Source of the DNA: Burkholderiales bacterium | GTDB lineage: Bacteria; Pseudomonadota; Gammaproteobacteria; Burkholderiales; Burkholderiaceae_E | NCBI GenBank assembly: GCA_003577305.1 | Contig: QEVL01000002.1 | Span: 124,001-188,000 of the forward strand | DNA length: 64,000 nt | Direction: 5' to 3' | Shown here: positions 43,801 through 53,277 of the stretch, piece after piece | How the letters are laid out: every line of letters starts with the position of its first letter | How positions within the stretch are numbered: position 1 is the first letter of the stretch | Position numbers and translations under genes: made by a program | Notes under the pieces: model-generated | What the model saw: the letters and a program-made list of their open reading frames with translations, nothing else | What the model was told of the DNA's origin: nothing | Database searches by the model: none

Positions 43801-44941
43801 CGCCGTCCGGGCCGAACTGCGCCGGCGCGTACCACTTCAGCTCGAACGACGCACTGGGCGCTTCGTGGATCTTGCCCAGGTTGTGGCCGACGCGTGTGAC
43901 CTCGAGCCAGTTGCCGTCGGGGTCGACCATCCGCCACCAGGCGAGGTTGTCGAGCGCAGTGCCCCAGAGCACCGCTTTCTTGCCGCCGGCGTTCATCGCG
44001 ACGTTGCCGCCGACGCACGAGGCGTCGAGCGAAGTGGGGTCGACCGCGAACACCAGGCCGGCACGCTCGGCAGCCTCGGTGATGCGCCGGGTGACCACGC
44101 CCGCCTGCGAAAAGACGGTCGGCACCTCGCGATCGAGGCCTGGCAGCCGGACACGCTCGACTTCGCCCAGCCTCTCGAGCTTCTCGGTGTTGATCACCGC
44201 CGACATCGGCGTGAGCGGAATCGCGCCGCCGGTGTAGCCGGTGCCGCCGCCGCGTGGAATGATCGTCAGGCCCAGTTCGATGCAGGCAGTCACCAGTGCG
44301 GCGACCTCGGCTTCGCTGTCGGGCGCGAGCACCACGAACGGGTATTCGACGCGCCAGTCGGTCGCGTCGGTGACGTGCGAGACGCGGCTCATCGCGTCGA
44401 AGCGGACGTTGTCGCGCGCCGTGTGCCGCGAGAGCCGGCGCATTGCGCGCGCGCGCAAGGTCGCGGTGCGCGCGCACTCGCCCTCGAACCTGGCGACCGC
44501 TGCGCGCGCCAGCGCCAGCAACCGGCTCACCCGTGCGCTGCGCTCGCTGGCGGCCTGGTCGTCGTGCTCGCTCAGATCGAGCGCACGCCGTTTCTCGATC
44601 TCGCCCAGCCGGTGATGCATGTCCTGCACCAGCAGGCGCTGGCGCTTCGGGCTGTCGAGCAGGTCGTCCTGCAGGTACGGATTGCGCCGCACGACCCAGA
44701 GGTCTCCGAGCACTTCGTAGAGCATGCGTGCGGAGCGCCCGGTGCGCCGCTCGGCACGCAGTTCCTGGACAATCGCCCAGCCCTCGGCCCCGAGCAGGCG
44801 GATCACGATCTCGCGATCGGAGAACGAGGTGTAGTTGTAGGGGATCTCGCGCAGGCGCACCGCATCGGTGGCCGGTTCGTCGGCGGCGCGCGGCGGTTCG
44901 GAGCGCGGACCGGCGACCGTGTCGGTAGGGGGAGCGTTCAT
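40889..44941 (-). CDS. Giant FAD-linked oxidase with Fe-S and CCG domains (DUF3683 type)
   Basis: The protein has 1350 residues from ATG 44941. Domains in order are an N-terminal DUF3683-like region (about 20-170), an FAD_binding_4 domain with [13 protein letters not shown], and an FAD-oxidase C-terminal domain with [13 protein letters not shown] two-cluster ferredoxin segment follows (C-x2-C-x2-C-x3-C, then C-x2-C-x2-C-x3-C-P), and then two CCG cysteine motifs (C-C-G-Y, C-C-G-E-S-G-T). This layout fuses D-lactate/glycolate-oxidase modules with the heterodisulfide-reductase-type CCG module. It likely oxidises a D-2-hydroxy acid and feeds quinone or cytochrome. The substrate is unknown. Confidence 0.9.
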   Translation of the reverse strand: MNAPPTDTVAGPRSEPPRAADEPATDAVRLREIPYNYTSFSDREIVIRLLGAEGWAIVQELRAERRTGRSARMLYEVLGDLWVVRRNPYLQDDLLDSPKRQRLLVQDMHHRLGEIEKRRALDLSEHDDQAASERSARVSRLLALARAAVARFEGECARTATLRARAMRRLSRHTARDNVRFDAMSRVSHVTDATDWRVEYPFVVLAPDSEAEVAALVTACIELGLTIIPRGGGTGYTGGAIPLTPMSAVINTEKLERLGEVERVRLPGLDREVPTVFSQAGVVTRRITEAAERAGLVFAVDPTSLDASCVGGNVAMNAGGKKAVLWGTALDNLAWWRMVDPDGNWLEVTRVGHNLGKIHEAPSASFELKWYAPAQFGPDGAMRGEPIRSERLDIEGRRFRKPGLGKDVTDKFLAGLPGVQKEGCDGLITSARWVLHRMPQCIRTVCLEFFGQPRDAVPSIVEIKNYLDTRPHGAILAGLEHLDERYLRAVGYTTKSRRGGLPKMVLIGDIVGDDDDAVARAASEVVRMANRRAGEGFVAVSAQARKAFWADRARTAAIARHTNAFKINEDVVIPLARMGEYTDGVERINIELSTKNKLATLDALERLLADEAQLPRPVAGRDDAAEREMSAARRAQALGLIRAARRRWSFLLGHIDEPLAPLRDALAGLGLAHLRERLDERLANEPDATLFRVLQDRTIRVSFKTEVRARLDDIFSGLAFAPLLQALDAVHRKLLRGRVFVALHMHAGDGNVHTNIPVNSDDYAMLKEAEAAVARIMALARSLDGVISGEHGIGITKLEFLGDEEIADFRAYKQRVDPEGRFNRGKLLDDPALPGDLRNAYTPSFGLMGAESLILQQSDIGSIADSVRNCLRCGKCKPVCATHVPRANLLYSPRNKILATSLLVEAFLYEEQTRRGVSIRHWDEFSDVADHCTVCHKCLAPCPVDIDFGDVSMNMRNLLRKMGRKKFNPGNAAAMFFLNATDPDTIRATRAAMVGIGYRAQRLAADLFRRPAREQTRRPPATVGRAPLKEQVIHFVNKKMPGNLPKKTARALLDVEDARYVPIIRDPQATTVDTEAVFYFPGCGSERLFSQVGLATQAMLWHVGVQTVLPPGYLCCGYPQRGSGQYDRAEKIITDNRVLLHRVATTLNYLDIRTVVVSCGTCYDQLQDYRFDRIFPGCRMVDIHEFLMEKGVRLDGVTGARYMYHDPCHSPIKQYAPLKVVNALINDSLNGRIGKNDRCCGESGTLAVSRPDISTQVRFRKEEEMRRDAQALRELPVAGADGAAGERFAGPIKVLTSCPSCLQGMVRFEEDAGVEADYVVVELARHILGEDWLQAYVRRANDGGIERVLV

Positions 44942-45000
44942 CGAACCTGCGATTTTATCCGACCGGGATCGTGCCGGCCGGCGGGCGCTGCATCGGCGGA

Positions 45001-45495
45001 TCAGCCGCCCGAGAACGGCCCGAGCAGCGCGTGCCACCAGGCATTGGGCACGCCCATCAGCGCGGCCGTCATCAACACATAGCGCAAGCCCTTGCCGAGC
45101 GCCATCCAGCCCGCGCTCGGCCAGAAAGGCAGCCTCAGCCAGCCGGCAAGCGCGCACAGCGGATCGCCGACCACGGGCAGCCAGGTGAAGAACAGGGCCT
45201 TCGGGCCCAGGCGCTCGAGCCACCTCAGGTGGACGGTGCGCCTGCCGCGCGCCAGCGCTTCGTGCGCACCCAGCCCCATCCAGTAGTCGACCACGCCGCC
45301 CAGCGTGTTGCCGGCGGTGGCCACCAGGATCGCCAGCCAGAACTGCTCCGGGTTGAGCTTGACGAAACCGAAGACGGCCGGTTCGGAGCCCACCGGCAAC
45401 AGCGTCGCCGAGACGAAGGACACCGTGAAAATGGTCGACAGGCCGTTCTCGGGCAGCGCGAACCAGTCGAGCAGGGTCCGGAGAAGGACTTCCAT
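45001..45495 (-). CDS. YqaA-family (DedA-like) inner-membrane protein
   Basis: The protein has 164 residues with four to five hydrophobic segments. The YqaA hallmarks [23 protein letters not shown] and [12 protein letters not shown] are present. DedA/SNARE-associated-fold proteins act in membrane lipid or ion homeostasis; YqaA itself is uncharacterised. ATG 45495 diverges from ilvA with a short 84-nt gap. Confidence 0.92.
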   Translation of the reverse strand: MEVLLRTLLDWFALPENGLSTIFTVSFVSATLLPVGSEPAVFGFVKLNPEQFWLAILVATAGNTLGGVVDYWMGLGAHEALARGRRTVHLRWLERLGPKALFFTWLPVVGDPLCALAGWLRLPFWPSAGWMALGKGLRYVLMTAALMGVPNAWWHALLGPFSGG

Positions 45496-45563
45496 GGGCG
45501 AGGCAGTCTATCAGCGACCGCGGCCGCAGCCCTCCGCGCAGGCGCCACCCCGTCGCGGAGCGG

Positions 45564-45569
45564 TAGAAT
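45564..45569 (+). promoter_or_regulatory. Putative -10 element (TAGAAT) of ilvA
   Basis: TAGAAT matches the sigma70 -10 consensus at five of six positions and stands out against the GC-rich background. It lies only 10 nt before the ATG at 45580, so the transcript would be nearly leaderless. No convincing -35 is seen about 17 nt upstream. Confidence 0.35.
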
Positions 45570-45579
45570 CTGCGGCTTC

Positions 45580-47103
45580 ATGTCCATCGACTACCTCAAG
45601 CGCATCCTCACGGCGAAGGTCTACGACGTCGCCGAAGAAACGCCGCTCGACGCAGCGGATACCCTGTCGACCAGACTGTCCAACCGCGTGCTGCTCAAGC
45701 GGGAGGACATGCAGCCGGTGTTCTCGTTCAAGCTGCGCGGAGCGTACAACCACATGGCGCGGCTGTCGGCGGTGCAGCTGGCGCGCGGCGTGATCGCCGC
45801 CTCGGCGGGCAACCACGCGCAGGGCGTCGCGCTGGCGGCGCGCCGACTCGGCTGCCGTGCGGTGATCGTGATGCCGGTCACCACGCCGCAGGTCAAGATC
45901 GACGCGGTCAGGGCGCTGGGCGGCGAGGTGGTGCTCACCGGTGACTCGTACAGCGACGCAGCGGCGGCGGCAACGGCGCAGCAGCAGCGCGAGGGGCTCA
46001 CTTTCGTGCACCCGTTCGACGACCCCGACGTGATTGCCGGCCAGGGCACGGTCGGGATGGAGATCATGCGCCAGCACCATGGCCCGCTGCATGCGATCTT
46101 CGTGCCGATCGGCGGCGGCGGGCTGGCCGCGGGCGTGGCCGCCTACGTCAAGCAGGTGCGGCCCGAGGTCCGCGTGATCGGCGTGCAGACCGTCGATTCC
46201 GACACGATGGCGCGCTCGATCCGGGCGGGCCGGCGCGTCGAGCTGCACGACGTCGGCCTGTTCTCGGACGGCACCGCCGTGAAGAAGGTCGGCGAGGAGA
46301 CTTTCCGGCTCTGCCGCGCCCTGCTCGACGACATCGTGGTGGTGGACACCGACGCGATCTGCGCCGCGATCAAGGACGTCTTCCAGGACACCCGCTCGAT
46401 CCTCGAGCCTGCCGGGGCGCTGTCGGTCGCCGGGCTGAAGGCCTGGGTCGAGCGCGAGAAGCTGCACGACGAGACGCTGGTCGCGGTGGCCAGCGGTGCG
46501 AACATGAACTTCGACCGGCTGCGCTTCGTCTCCGAGCGCGCCGAGATCGGCGAGCGGCGCGAGGCGGTGTTCGCGGTGACGATCCCGGAAGAGCGCGGCA
46601 GCTTCCGCCGCTTCTGCGAGACGGTGGGTCCGCGCAACGTGACCGAATTCAACTACCGGATCGCCGATCCGCGACAGGCGCACGTATTCGTGGGCATCCA
46701 GACCTCGCATTCGGGCGAGGCCGCGCAGATCGCCGCCGGCTTCGAGGCGGCCGGCTTTCCCGCGCTCGACCTCACCGACGACGAACTCGGCAAGCTGCAC
46801 CTGCGCCACATGGTGGGCGGCAACTCGCCGCTGGCGAAGAACGAGCTGCTCTACAGCTTCGTGTTTCCCGAGCGGCCCGGTGCCCTGATCCGCTTCCTGT
46901 CGAGCATGAGCCCGAACTGGAACATCTCGCTGTTCCACTATCGCAACCACGGCGCCGACTACGGCCGCATCCTGGTCGGAATCCAGGTGCCGGCCGGCGA
47001 AAAGAAGCAGTTCCGCGAGTTCCTCGCCACCCTCGGCTACCCGCATCGCGACGAAAGCCAGCACCCCGCCTACCGGCTGTTCCTGGGCGCGCACGCGAGC
47101 TGA
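45580..47103 (+). CDS. ilvA: Biosynthetic threonine ammonia-lyase (dehydratase)
   Basis: The enzyme deaminates threonine to 2-oxobutanoate, the first step of isoleucine synthesis, using PLP. It has 507 residues, matching the biosynthetic form with two C-terminal ACT-like regulatory domains (about residues 325-505). The PLP lysine is Lys51 in [10 protein letters not shown], and the phosphate-binding G-G-G-G-L is intact. Two F-P-E-R-P-G-A-L / I-P-E-E-R-G-S-F segments mark the ACT repeats, so isoleucine feedback is expected. ATG 45580 was chosen; the upstream frame is non-coding. Confidence 0.96.
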   Translation: MSIDYLKRILTAKVYDVAEETPLDAADTLSTRLSNRVLLKREDMQPVFSFKLRGAYNHMARLSAVQLARGVIAASAGNHAQGVALAARRLGCRAVIVMPVTTPQVKIDAVRALGGEVVLTGDSYSDAAAAATAQQQREGLTFVHPFDDPDVIAGQGTVGMEIMRQHHGPLHAIFVPIGGGGLAAGVAAYVKQVRPEVRVIGVQTVDSDTMARSIRAGRRVELHDVGLFSDGTAVKKVGEETFRLCRALLDDIVVVDTDAICAAIKDVFQDTRSILEPAGALSVAGLKAWVEREKLHDETLVAVASGANMNFDRLRFVSERAEIGERREAVFAVTIPEERGSFRRFCETVGPRNVTEFNYRIADPRQAHVFVGIQTSHSGEAAQIAAGFEAAGFPALDLTDDELGKLHLRHMVGGNSPLAKNELLYSFVFPERPGALIRFLSSMSPNWNISLFHYRNHGADYGRILVGIQVPAGEKKQFREFLATLGYPHRDESQHPAYRLFLGAHAS

Positions 47104-47150
47104 TCGGAATCACCCCAGCAGCGCCTGAATCCGATAATATTCAAAGTGTT

Positions 47151-48470
47151 ATGCAGCTTCTCACACTCGGCCTGAACCACCAGACCGCGCCGCTTGCGCT
47201 GCGCGAGCGCGTGTCGTTCCCGGGCGAGACGCTGAGGGCGGCGCTCGCCGACCTGCGCGAGCGGCTGCATCCGGTGGCCCGCGAGTCGGCGATCCTCTCC
47301 ACCTGCAACCGCACCGAGATCTACTGCGCGACGCAGCAGCCGCACGAGACCAGAATGGCGATCGCGGGCTGGCTCGATCACCGCCAGCGGGTCGACGAGG
47401 CGGCGCTGCTGTCGCACCTGTATGCGCTGCCCAACGGCGAAGCGGTGCGCCACGCGTTCCGCGTCGCGGCCGGGCTCGATTCGATGGTGCTCGGCGAGCC
47501 GCAGATCCTCGGCCAGATGAAGCAGGCCGCGAGGGTCGCGCACGAGGCTGGCGCACTGGGCTCGCACCTTCACCAGCTGTTCCAGCGCTCGTTCGCGGTC
47601 GCCAAGGAGGTGCGCAGCACCACCGAGATCGGCGCGCACTCGGTGTCGATGGCCGCTGCCGCGGTACGGCTCGCGCGGCGCATCTTCGAAGACCTGCGCG
47701 ACACCCGCGTGCTGTTCGTTGGCGCCGGCGAAATGATCGAGCTGGCGGCCACGCACTTCGCCGCCCAGCATCCCAAGTCCATGGTCGTGGCCAACCGCAC
47801 GATCGACCGCGCGAGCCGGCTCGCGCAGCGGCTCGGCGCGCACACGCTGCGGCTGGCCGAGCTGCCCGAACGGCTCGACGAATTCGACATCGTCATCTCC
47901 TGTACGGCGAGTTCGCTGCCGATCATCGGGCTGGGCATGGTCGAGCGCGCCACGCGCGCCCGGCGGCGCAAGCCGATGTTCATGGTCGACCTCGCCGTGC
48001 CGCGCGACATCGAAGCCGAAGTCGCCCGCCTCGACGACGTCTTCCTCTACACGGTCGACGACCTCGGCCGACAGGTCGCGGCCGGCCACGAGAACCGGCG
48101 CGCCGCCGTGGCGCAGGCAGAGGCGATCATCGAGACCCGCGTCGACGCGTTCATGCAGTGGATGTCGACGCGCCGGGCGGTGCCCGCGATCCGCTCGCTG
48201 CACGCGCGCGGTGACGCGATCCGCCGCGCCGAGATCGAGCGCGCGCGGCGCGCGCTGGCCCGCGGCGAGGCGCCCGAGCGCGTCGTCGAACTGCTGGCGC
48301 ACGGACTCACCGCGAAGTTCCTGCACGGACCCACATCGCTGCTGCACGGCCCGGATGCGCAGCGCGAGCACCTGCTGCCGATCCTCGACCAGCTCCTTCC
48401 CGACCGCTTCGCCCCGGCTGCGCCCGACGCGCCCGGCAGCGACGACGACGCACACGCCGCTGGCGGTTAG
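47151..48470 (+). CDS. hemA: Glutamyl-tRNA reductase
   Basis: This is the first committed enzyme of C5-pathway haem synthesis: it reduces glutamyl-tRNA to glutamate-1-semialdehyde with NADPH. It has 439 residues. The catalytic Cys52 lies in S-T-C-N-R-T-E-I-Y, and the NADPH domain has [12 protein letters not shown]-terminal dimerisation helix is present. The AT-rich G-A-T-A-A-T-A-T-T at 47133-47141 just before the ATG may be a -10 element. It heads the hemA-prfA-prmC cluster typical of Burkholderiales. Confidence 0.96.
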   Translation: MQLLTLGLNHQTAPLALRERVSFPGETLRAALADLRERLHPVARESAILSTCNRTEIYCATQQPHETRMAIAGWLDHRQRVDEAALLSHLYALPNGEAVRHAFRVAAGLDSMVLGEPQILGQMKQAARVAHEAGALGSHLHQLFQRSFAVAKEVRSTTEIGAHSVSMAAAAVRLARRIFEDLRDTRVLFVGAGEMIELAATHFAAQHPKSMVVANRTIDRASRLAQRLGAHTLRLAELPERLDEFDIVISCTASSLPIIGLGMVERATRARRRKPMFMVDLAVPRDIEAEVARLDDVFLYTVDDLGRQVAAGHENRRAAVAQAEAIIETRVDAFMQWMSTRRAVPAIRSLHARGDAIRRAEIERARRALARGEAPERVVELLAHGLTAKFLHGPTSLLHGPDAQREHLLPILDQLLPDRFAPAAPDAPGSDDDAHAAGG

Positions 48471-48479
48471 GGCTCGGGC

Positions 48480-49565
48480 ATGAAGGCCTCGATGCAGGCC
48501 AGGCTCGAACAGCTCGAACGCCGCCTGGCCGAAGTGAACCTGCTGCTCTCCGGCGAGGATGCCGCACGCGACCTCGACGCGTTTCGCCGCGCCAGCCGCG
48601 AGCATGCCGAACTCGCGCAGGTGGTCGACTGCTACGAGGCCTGGAAGCGCGCCATTGCCGACCTGCGCACCGCCGAGCAGATGCGCTCGGAGCCTGCCAT
48701 GCGCGAGTTCGCCGACGAGGAGGCGAGCGCGGCGGCCGCGCGCGCCGCCGAACAGGAGGCGCTGCTGCAGCGGCTGCTGCTGCCCAAAGACCCGAACGAC
48801 GAGCGCAGCGTGCTGCTCGAGATCCGCGCCGGCACCGGCGGCGACGAGTCGGCGCTGTTCGCCGGCGCGCTGCTGCGCATGTACCTGCGCTTCGCCGAGC
48901 GCCGCGGCTGGCGCACCGAGATCGTCTCGTCCAGCGAATCCGAGCTCGGCGGCTACAAGGAAGTGATCGTGCGCATCGACGGCGACGGCGCCTGGTCGCA
49001 GCTGAAGTTCGAGTCCGGCGGACACCGGGTGCAGCGCGTGCCCGAGACCGAAGCGCAGGGGCGCATCCACACCTCCGCCTGCACGGTCGCGGTGATGCCC
49101 GAGGCCGAGGAAGTGGGCGAGATCGACATCGACCCCGACGAGATCCGCATCGACGTGTTCCGCGCCTCGGGCGCCGGCGGACAGCACGTGAACCGGACCG
49201 AATCGGCGGTACGCATCACCCACCTGCCCACCGGCATGGTGGCCGAATGCCAGGACGATCGCTCACAGCACCGCAACCGCGATCGTGCGATGCAGGTGCT
49301 CGCCACGCGACTGAAGGACCACCGGATGCGCGAGGCGCAGGCCCGCGAGGCTGCACAGCGCAAGTCGCTGATCGGCTCGGGCGACCGCTCGGAGCGCATC
49401 CGCACCTACAACTTCCCGCAGGGCCGGGTCACCGACCACCGCATCAACCTCACGCTGTACAAGCTGCAGCAGGTCATGGACGGAGACCTCGACGAGATGA
49501 TCGCCGCGCTGTCGGCCGAGCACCAGGCGCGCCTGGTTGCCGAGCTCGGCGAGGGGGTCCAGTGA
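48480..49565 (+). CDS. prfA: Peptide chain release factor 1
   Basis: RF1 reads UAA and UAG and triggers peptide release. The protein has 361 residues. The anticodon-like tripeptide is P-E-T (in [12 protein letters not shown]) in the RF1 context, and G-G-Q is at residues 233-235. It lies 9 nt after hemA. Its stop overlaps the prmC start (GTGA), which suits the functional link because PrmC methylates Gln235. Confidence 0.97.
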   Translation: MKASMQARLEQLERRLAEVNLLLSGEDAARDLDAFRRASREHAELAQVVDCYEAWKRAIADLRTAEQMRSEPAMREFADEEASAAAARAAEQEALLQRLLLPKDPNDERSVLLEIRAGTGGDESALFAGALLRMYLRFAERRGWRTEIVSSSESELGGYKEVIVRIDGDGAWSQLKFESGGHRVQRVPETEAQGRIHTSACTVAVMPEAEEVGEIDIDPDEIRIDVFRASGAGGQHVNRTESAVRITHLPTGMVAECQDDRSQHRNRDRAMQVLATRLKDHRMREAQAREAAQRKSLIGSGDRSERIRTYNFPQGRVTDHRINLTLYKLQQVMDGDLDEMIAALSAEHQARLVAELGEGVQ

Positions 49566-50482
49566 GCCGGCATGACGCCGCGCCGGCACCGCACGCCGGT
49601 GCGCCCGCTCCGGCCGGGAGCGCTGCGGCCGCAACGCCGGCCGCTGCCGACGCGCCGAGCCGGGAGCATCTGGTTCTCGCGAGCGGCCTGCCGCGGCTCG
49701 AGGCCCGGGTGCTGCTCGCACACGCAAGCGGGCGCAGGCGCGAGTGGCTGATCGCGCACGGCGACGAGCCTGCCGAGGCGCGTGCGGCCGCCGCCTTCGC
49801 CGAGCTCGCGCAACGGCGCCGCGACGGCGAGCCGATCGCCTATCTCACCGGCACGCGCGAGTTCCTCGGCCGCGACTTCGAAGTGTCGCCGGCGGTGCTG
49901 ATTCCGCGGCCCGAAACGGAACTGCTGGTGCGGGCCGCGCTCGAACGCGCGCCGCACGGCGCCCGGATCGTCGACCTGGGCACCGGCAGCGGTGCGATCG
50001 CGGTCAGCCTGGCATGCGAGCGCGACGACCTGCGCGTGCTCGGCACCGACGCCTCGTTGCAGGCGCTGGAGGTGGCCATCGGCAACGCACGGTGCCTGGC
50101 CGCCCAGGCACTGGCGAGCAGCCGGTTGCGGCTGCTCGCCGGCAACTGGTGGGAGGCGATCGATCCGGGCGAAACGTTCGACCTCGTCGTGTCGAATCCG
50201 CCCTACGTGCCGGCCGGCGATCCGCACCTGTCGCAGGGTGACGTGCGCTTCGAGCCATCGCAGGCACTCGCGGCAGGGCCCGACGGGCTGGCGGCGCTGC
50301 GCGAGATCGTTGCGGGAGCCAGCGCCCGGCTGCAACCCGGAGGGTGGCTGCTGCTCGAGCACGGCTACGACCAGGACGTGGCGGTGCGGGCGCTGCTGGC
50401 CGGCGCCGGCTTCACGGCGATCGCCACGCTGCCCGACGCCGCAGGCCTGCCCCGCGTGACGCTGGGGCGCCGTCCCGAATAA
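49562..50482 (+). CDS. prmC: Release factor glutamine methyltransferase
   Basis: This enzyme methylates the GGQ glutamine of RF1 and RF2 with SAM. It has 306 residues from GTG 49562. The Ala/Pro-rich first 30 residues precede the N-terminal helical domain. The SAM motif [10 protein letters not shown] and the catalytic N-P-P-Y (V-S-N-P-P-Y-V) are intact. It is coupled to prfA by a 4-nt overlap. Confidence 0.96.
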   Translation: MSRHDAAPAPHAGAPAPAGSAAAATPAAADAPSREHLVLASGLPRLEARVLLAHASGRRREWLIAHGDEPAEARAAAAFAELAQRRRDGEPIAYLTGTREFLGRDFEVSPAVLIPRPETELLVRAALERAPHGARIVDLGTGSGAIAVSLACERDDLRVLGTDASLQALEVAIGNARCLAAQALASSRLRLLAGNWWEAIDPGETFDLVVSNPPYVPAGDPHLSQGDVRFEPSQALAAGPDGLAALREIVAGASARLQPGGWLLLEHGYDQDVAVRALLAGAGFTAIATLPDAAGLPRVTLGRRPE

Positions 50483-50489
50483 CCCCGGT

Positions 50490-50519
50490 TTGACGCTGGG
50501 TCCGGCTCGTTCCTAGAAT
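50490..50519 (+). promoter_or_regulatory. sigma70 promoter of grxD
   Basis: TTGACG at 50490-50495 and TAGAAT at 50514-50519 are separated by 18 nt, each matching the consensus at five of six positions. The grxD ATG follows 47 nt later. It is the best promoter I can see in the window and separates grxD from the prfA-prmC unit. Confidence 0.7.
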
Positions 50520-50566
50520 CGTTCTTCCGCCGCATCGCGGCGCAGTCGTTCTCCCCGAGGCATTCA

Positions 50567-50887
50567 ATGGACGCAAAGGCATTCATCCAGAAGACCGTCA
50601 GCGAAAACCCCATCGTGCTGTTCATGAAAGGCACGGCGGAGTTCCCCCAATGCGGCTTCTCGGGCCGCGCGATCCAGATCCTGAAGTCTTGTGGCGTGAA
50701 GAACCTCGTCACGGTCAACGTGCTCGATGACGACGAGGTCCGCCAGGCGATCAAGGAATACGCGAACTGGCCGACGATCCCGCAGCTCTACATCGGCGGC
50801 GAGTTCGTCGGCGGCTCCGACATCATGTTCGAGATGTACCAGTCGGGCGAACTGCAGAAGCTGATCCCCCAGGCCGCGCAGGCCTGA
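50567..50887 (+). CDS. grxD: Monothiol glutaredoxin (Grx4 / GrxD)
   Basis: The protein has 106 residues. The monothiol active site C-G-F-S starts at Cys29 (P-Q-C-G-F-S-G). The glutathione-binding W-P-T-I-P-Q-L-Y-I and the G-G-S-D-I segment are conserved. CGFS glutaredoxins carry a [2Fe-2S] cluster and deliver it with BolA partners. Position after prmC is normal for Burkholderiales. Confidence 0.97.
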   Translation: MDAKAFIQKTVSENPIVLFMKGTAEFPQCGFSGRAIQILKSCGVKNLVTVNVLDDDEVRQAIKEYANWPTIPQLYIGGEFVGGSDIMFEMYQSGELQKLIPQAAQA

Positions 50888-50912
50888 CCGGCCACGACGG
50901 CGCCAGTAGAAT
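50884..50912 (+). promoter_or_regulatory. Putative sigma70 promoter of the universal stress gene
   Basis: CTGACC (50884-50889) and TAGAAT (50907-50912) are 17 nt apart. The -10 is good and the -35 matches four of six. It would give a leader of about 90 nt before ATG 51008, containing a GC-rich possible hairpin. Confidence 0.4.
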
Positions 50913-51007
50913 GGCGTCGTGAATTCCAACCGACTCATCCTCGCGAACGGGCGCCGGCTCGCCCCTCGCCGGGACGGCCTGTGCCCTGCCGAAGACGGAG
51001 AACCCGG

Positions 51008-51439
51008 ATGACGATGAAGCTGCTCGTGGCCACCGACGGATCGAAGAACGCGCTGAACGCGGTGAAGTACGCAGCCCGGCTGCTCGCGCGCACAGCCGAG
51101 GGCGGCTCGATCACCCTGATCAGCGTGCACGACGACGTCGCGCTCAGGCATGCGCGCCGTTTCGTCGGCAAGGAAGCGGTGAACGACTACCTTCGCGAGC
51201 TCGCCGAGCAGGATCTCGCCGACGCGCGCAAGTACCTCGACAAGGCCGAGATCCCGCACGACATGATCATCCGCACCGGCCACGTTGCCACCGAGATTGC
51301 GGCAGCGGCCGAGCGCGGCCGGTTCGACCTGCTGGTGCTCGGTTCCAAGGGCCGCAGCGCAGTGAAGGACCTTCTGATCGGCTCGGTTGCCAGGCGCGTG
51401 GCCGAGATCTCCACGGTCCCGGTGCTGCTGGTGAAGTAG
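51008..51439 (+). CDS. Universal stress protein (UspA family)
   Basis: The protein has 143 residues from ATG 51008 with CGGAG upstream; a second Met is two codons later. It has the UspA fold with K-L-L-V-A-T-D-G-S-K-N-A at the start, and the ATP-binding G-S-K-G-R-S...G-S-V-A-R-R-V near the C-terminus, so it is the nucleotide-binding type. It is a small cytoplasmic protein of stress response. A holin-like membrane gene follows after 28 nt. Confidence 0.93.
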   Translation: MTMKLLVATDGSKNALNAVKYAARLLARTAEGGSITLISVHDDVALRHARRFVGKEAVNDYLRELAEQDLADARKYLDKAEIPHDMIIRTGHVATEIAAAAERGRFDLLVLGSKGRSAVKDLLIGSVARRVAEISTVPVLLVK

Positions 51440-51467
51440 AGCGCCGTCCACTGAAGAGGAGCGCACC

Positions 51468-51812
51468 ATGTCGCTGATCATCGGATGGGCCATCAACGCC
51501 GCGAGCCTCCTGCTGCTCGCATGGCTCATGCCGGCGGTGAAAGTGGCCGGCTTAGGCACGGCACTGGTCGCGGTGCTGGTGCTCGGGCTGCTCAACACGG
51601 TGATCCGCCCGGTGTTGCTGGTTCTCACGCTGCCGGTGAACCTGCTCACCCTCGGGCTGTTCACTTTCGTGATCAACGGGTTCCTGTTCTGGCTCGCGGC
51701 GCGCTTCCTCGAAGGCTTCGAGGTGCGCAGCTTCGGCTGGGCAGTGCTCGGCGCGATCGTCTACAGCCTGATCAGCTGGACGGTGAGCGCAGTGCTCTCG
51801 CGCTCGCACTGA
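51468..51812 (+). CDS. Phage-holin superfamily IV-like small membrane protein
   Basis: The protein has 114 residues with four hydrophobic helices and little else. Typical segments are W-A-I-N-A-A-S-L-L-L-L-A-W-L-M-P and N-T-V-I-R-P-V-L-L-V-L-T-L-P, followed by L-T-L-G-L-F-T-F-V-I-N. It belongs to the Phage_holin_4_2/YvlD group of housekeeping membrane proteins, not to a prophage; no phage genes are nearby. GAGGAG precedes ATG 51468. It is probably co-transcribed with the stress gene. Confidence 0.9.
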   Translation: MSLIIGWAINAASLLLLAWLMPAVKVAGLGTALVAVLVLGLLNTVIRPVLLVLTLPVNLLTLGLFTFVINGFLFWLAARFLEGFEVRSFGWAVLGAIVYSLISWTVSAVLSRSH

Positions 51813-51847
51813 CGCGGAGCGCCTCGCCGCTGCGGGCGCCCGCGCGT

Positions 51848-53263
51848 TCAGGCCATGAACCCGAGATCGGCCATCGGGAAGTTGCGCAGGTTCGGGAACA
51901 CTTCGTCGACCTGCGACGCGGTCAGTCCGAACCAGCGCGCCAGCGTTGCGGCGTACTGATCGACCGAGACGGCGGGAAGCAGGCGGCCCTGACCCACGTC
52001 GTCGTCGGTATTCACGCCGATGACCGGGAAGCGCCCGTAGACGTCCTTGCCGCGCACCGCGCCGCCGGTCACGAAGTGGTGCGCGCCCCAACCGTGGTCG
52101 GTGCCGTCCCCGTTGCTGGTCAACGTCCGGCCGAAGTCCGACGCGGTGAACAGCGTCACCTCGTTCAGGGCATTCACCGATGGGCCCGCCAGCAGGCGGT
52201 CGAAGTACTCCAGCGCCTGTCCAAGCCGCGTCATCAGGTTGCCCTGGTTCACGCGCTGGGCGTCGTGCGTGTCGAAGCCCCCGATGCTCACGAAGAACAC
52301 CTGGCGCCGGGCACCGAGTGCGCTGCGCCCGCCGATCACGCGCGCCACGGTCTGCAACTGCGAGGCCAGCGCATTCGCCTGCGTCGTGCCCGGCACCAGC
52401 GGCACCGCCTCCACTGCGTCGGCCGGCAGCATCGCGGCGTTCAGCGCGGCCTGCGCATCGATCGAGCGCGAAGTGATCCGGTTCAGTTCGCGCTCGAGCA
52501 GGTGGGCGCGGTCGGCGGTGACGATCGAGCGCAGGATGCTGGCCGCGCTCGGCGAACCGAACTGCGAGCCTTTCAGCCCGGCGATCGGGATCCCGCCGCT
52601 CGGGCCGACCTGGTACTGGAGCGTCGACTGGCCGGCCAGCCAGACTGCGTTGCCCGACGTCGACATGCAGGTGAACGTCGACGCGGCATTGCGGCTCGCC
52701 AGCAGGTCGCCCATCCGGCCACCCCAGCCGTTGCGGGCGCCCTCCGGAGCGTACGCCTGCCAGGTCGACTGCTGGTCGTTGTGCGAGAACAGCTTCGGCG
52801 GGCGCGGAACGCTGCCGTTGTTGTACTGCGCCCTGGTCATCGGCGCGATCAGCGGCCCGACGTTGGCCACGATCGCCGCGCGCCCGGCCTCGAACAGGTT
52901 CTTCAGGGACCCCAGGTTCGGGTGCAGCGCAAACGAGCGCCCCGCCTGCGGCGTGACGGGCTCGATCGGCAGCACGCCGCCACTGGCGCCGGGCGCGGGC
53001 AGTGCGATCGGATCGGGCGGAGTCGCCCGCAGCCGCTGGTACTCGCTCCACGACGCGGCATCGGTGGCGATCACCGTGTTGTGGTGATCGTTGCCGCCGA
53101 AGAGGAAGACGCAGACGAGCGCGCGATAGTCGTCGGCGGCCTGTGCGGCAGCCGCGCCGATCGTCGCGAGGTTCATCGCAAAGGGCACGCCGGCCGGGCC
53201 GAGCACCGACAGCAGGGACGAGGTGCGCAGGAATTCGCGCCTCGAGGCATCGATTCGCTTCAT
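51848..53263 (-). CDS. DUF1501 protein with Tat signal
   Basis: The protein has 471 residues. The N-terminus S-R-R-E-F-L-R-T-S-S-L-L-S-V-L-G is a Tat-type signal, so the protein is probably exported folded. It has the DUF1501 (sulfatase/alkaline-phosphatase-like) features V-C-V-F-L-F-G-G-N-D-H-H-N and D-F-G-R-T-L-T, and G-T-D-H-G-W-G-A-H-H. It lies 14 nt downstream of the DUF1800 gene. The pair is widely conserved in bacteria with unknown function. Confidence 0.92.
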   Translation of the reverse strand: MKRIDASRREFLRTSSLLSVLGPAGVPFAMNLATIGAAAAQAADDYRALVCVFLFGGNDHHNTVIATDAASWSEYQRLRATPPDPIALPAPGASGGVLPIEPVTPQAGRSFALHPNLGSLKNLFEAGRAAIVANVGPLIAPMTRAQYNNGSVPRPPKLFSHNDQQSTWQAYAPEGARNGWGGRMGDLLASRNAASTFTCMSTSGNAVWLAGQSTLQYQVGPSGGIPIAGLKGSQFGSPSAASILRSIVTADRAHLLERELNRITSRSIDAQAALNAAMLPADAVEAVPLVPGTTQANALASQLQTVARVIGGRSALGARRQVFFVSIGGFDTHDAQRVNQGNLMTRLGQALEYFDRLLAGPSVNALNEVTLFTASDFGRTLTSNGDGTDHGWGAHHFVTGGAVRGKDVYGRFPVIGVNTDDDVGQGRLLPAVSVDQYAATLARWFGLTASQVDEVFPNLRNFPMADLGFMA

Positions 53264-53277
53264 GATGGTTTACCCGC

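Noticed and set aside
40562..45082. Very long open frames on the strand opposite the FAD oxidase, gdhA, acyl-CoA synthetase and others
   Set aside because: Such frames arise from the GC-rich third codon positions of the real genes. Their translations are Arg/Ala/His-rich with no recognisable domain, while the other strand encodes conserved families.
51468..51812. Prophage remnant suggested by the holin-like gene
   Set aside because: The four-helix protein belongs to a housekeeping membrane family, and no phage structural, lysis or integrase genes are nearby.
51820..51850. Perfect GC palindrome between the holin-like and DUF1501 genes as a terminator
   Set aside because: The 12-nt GCGGGCGCCCGC palindrome leaves no loop and has no following T-tract; it is likely chance in GC-rich DNA.
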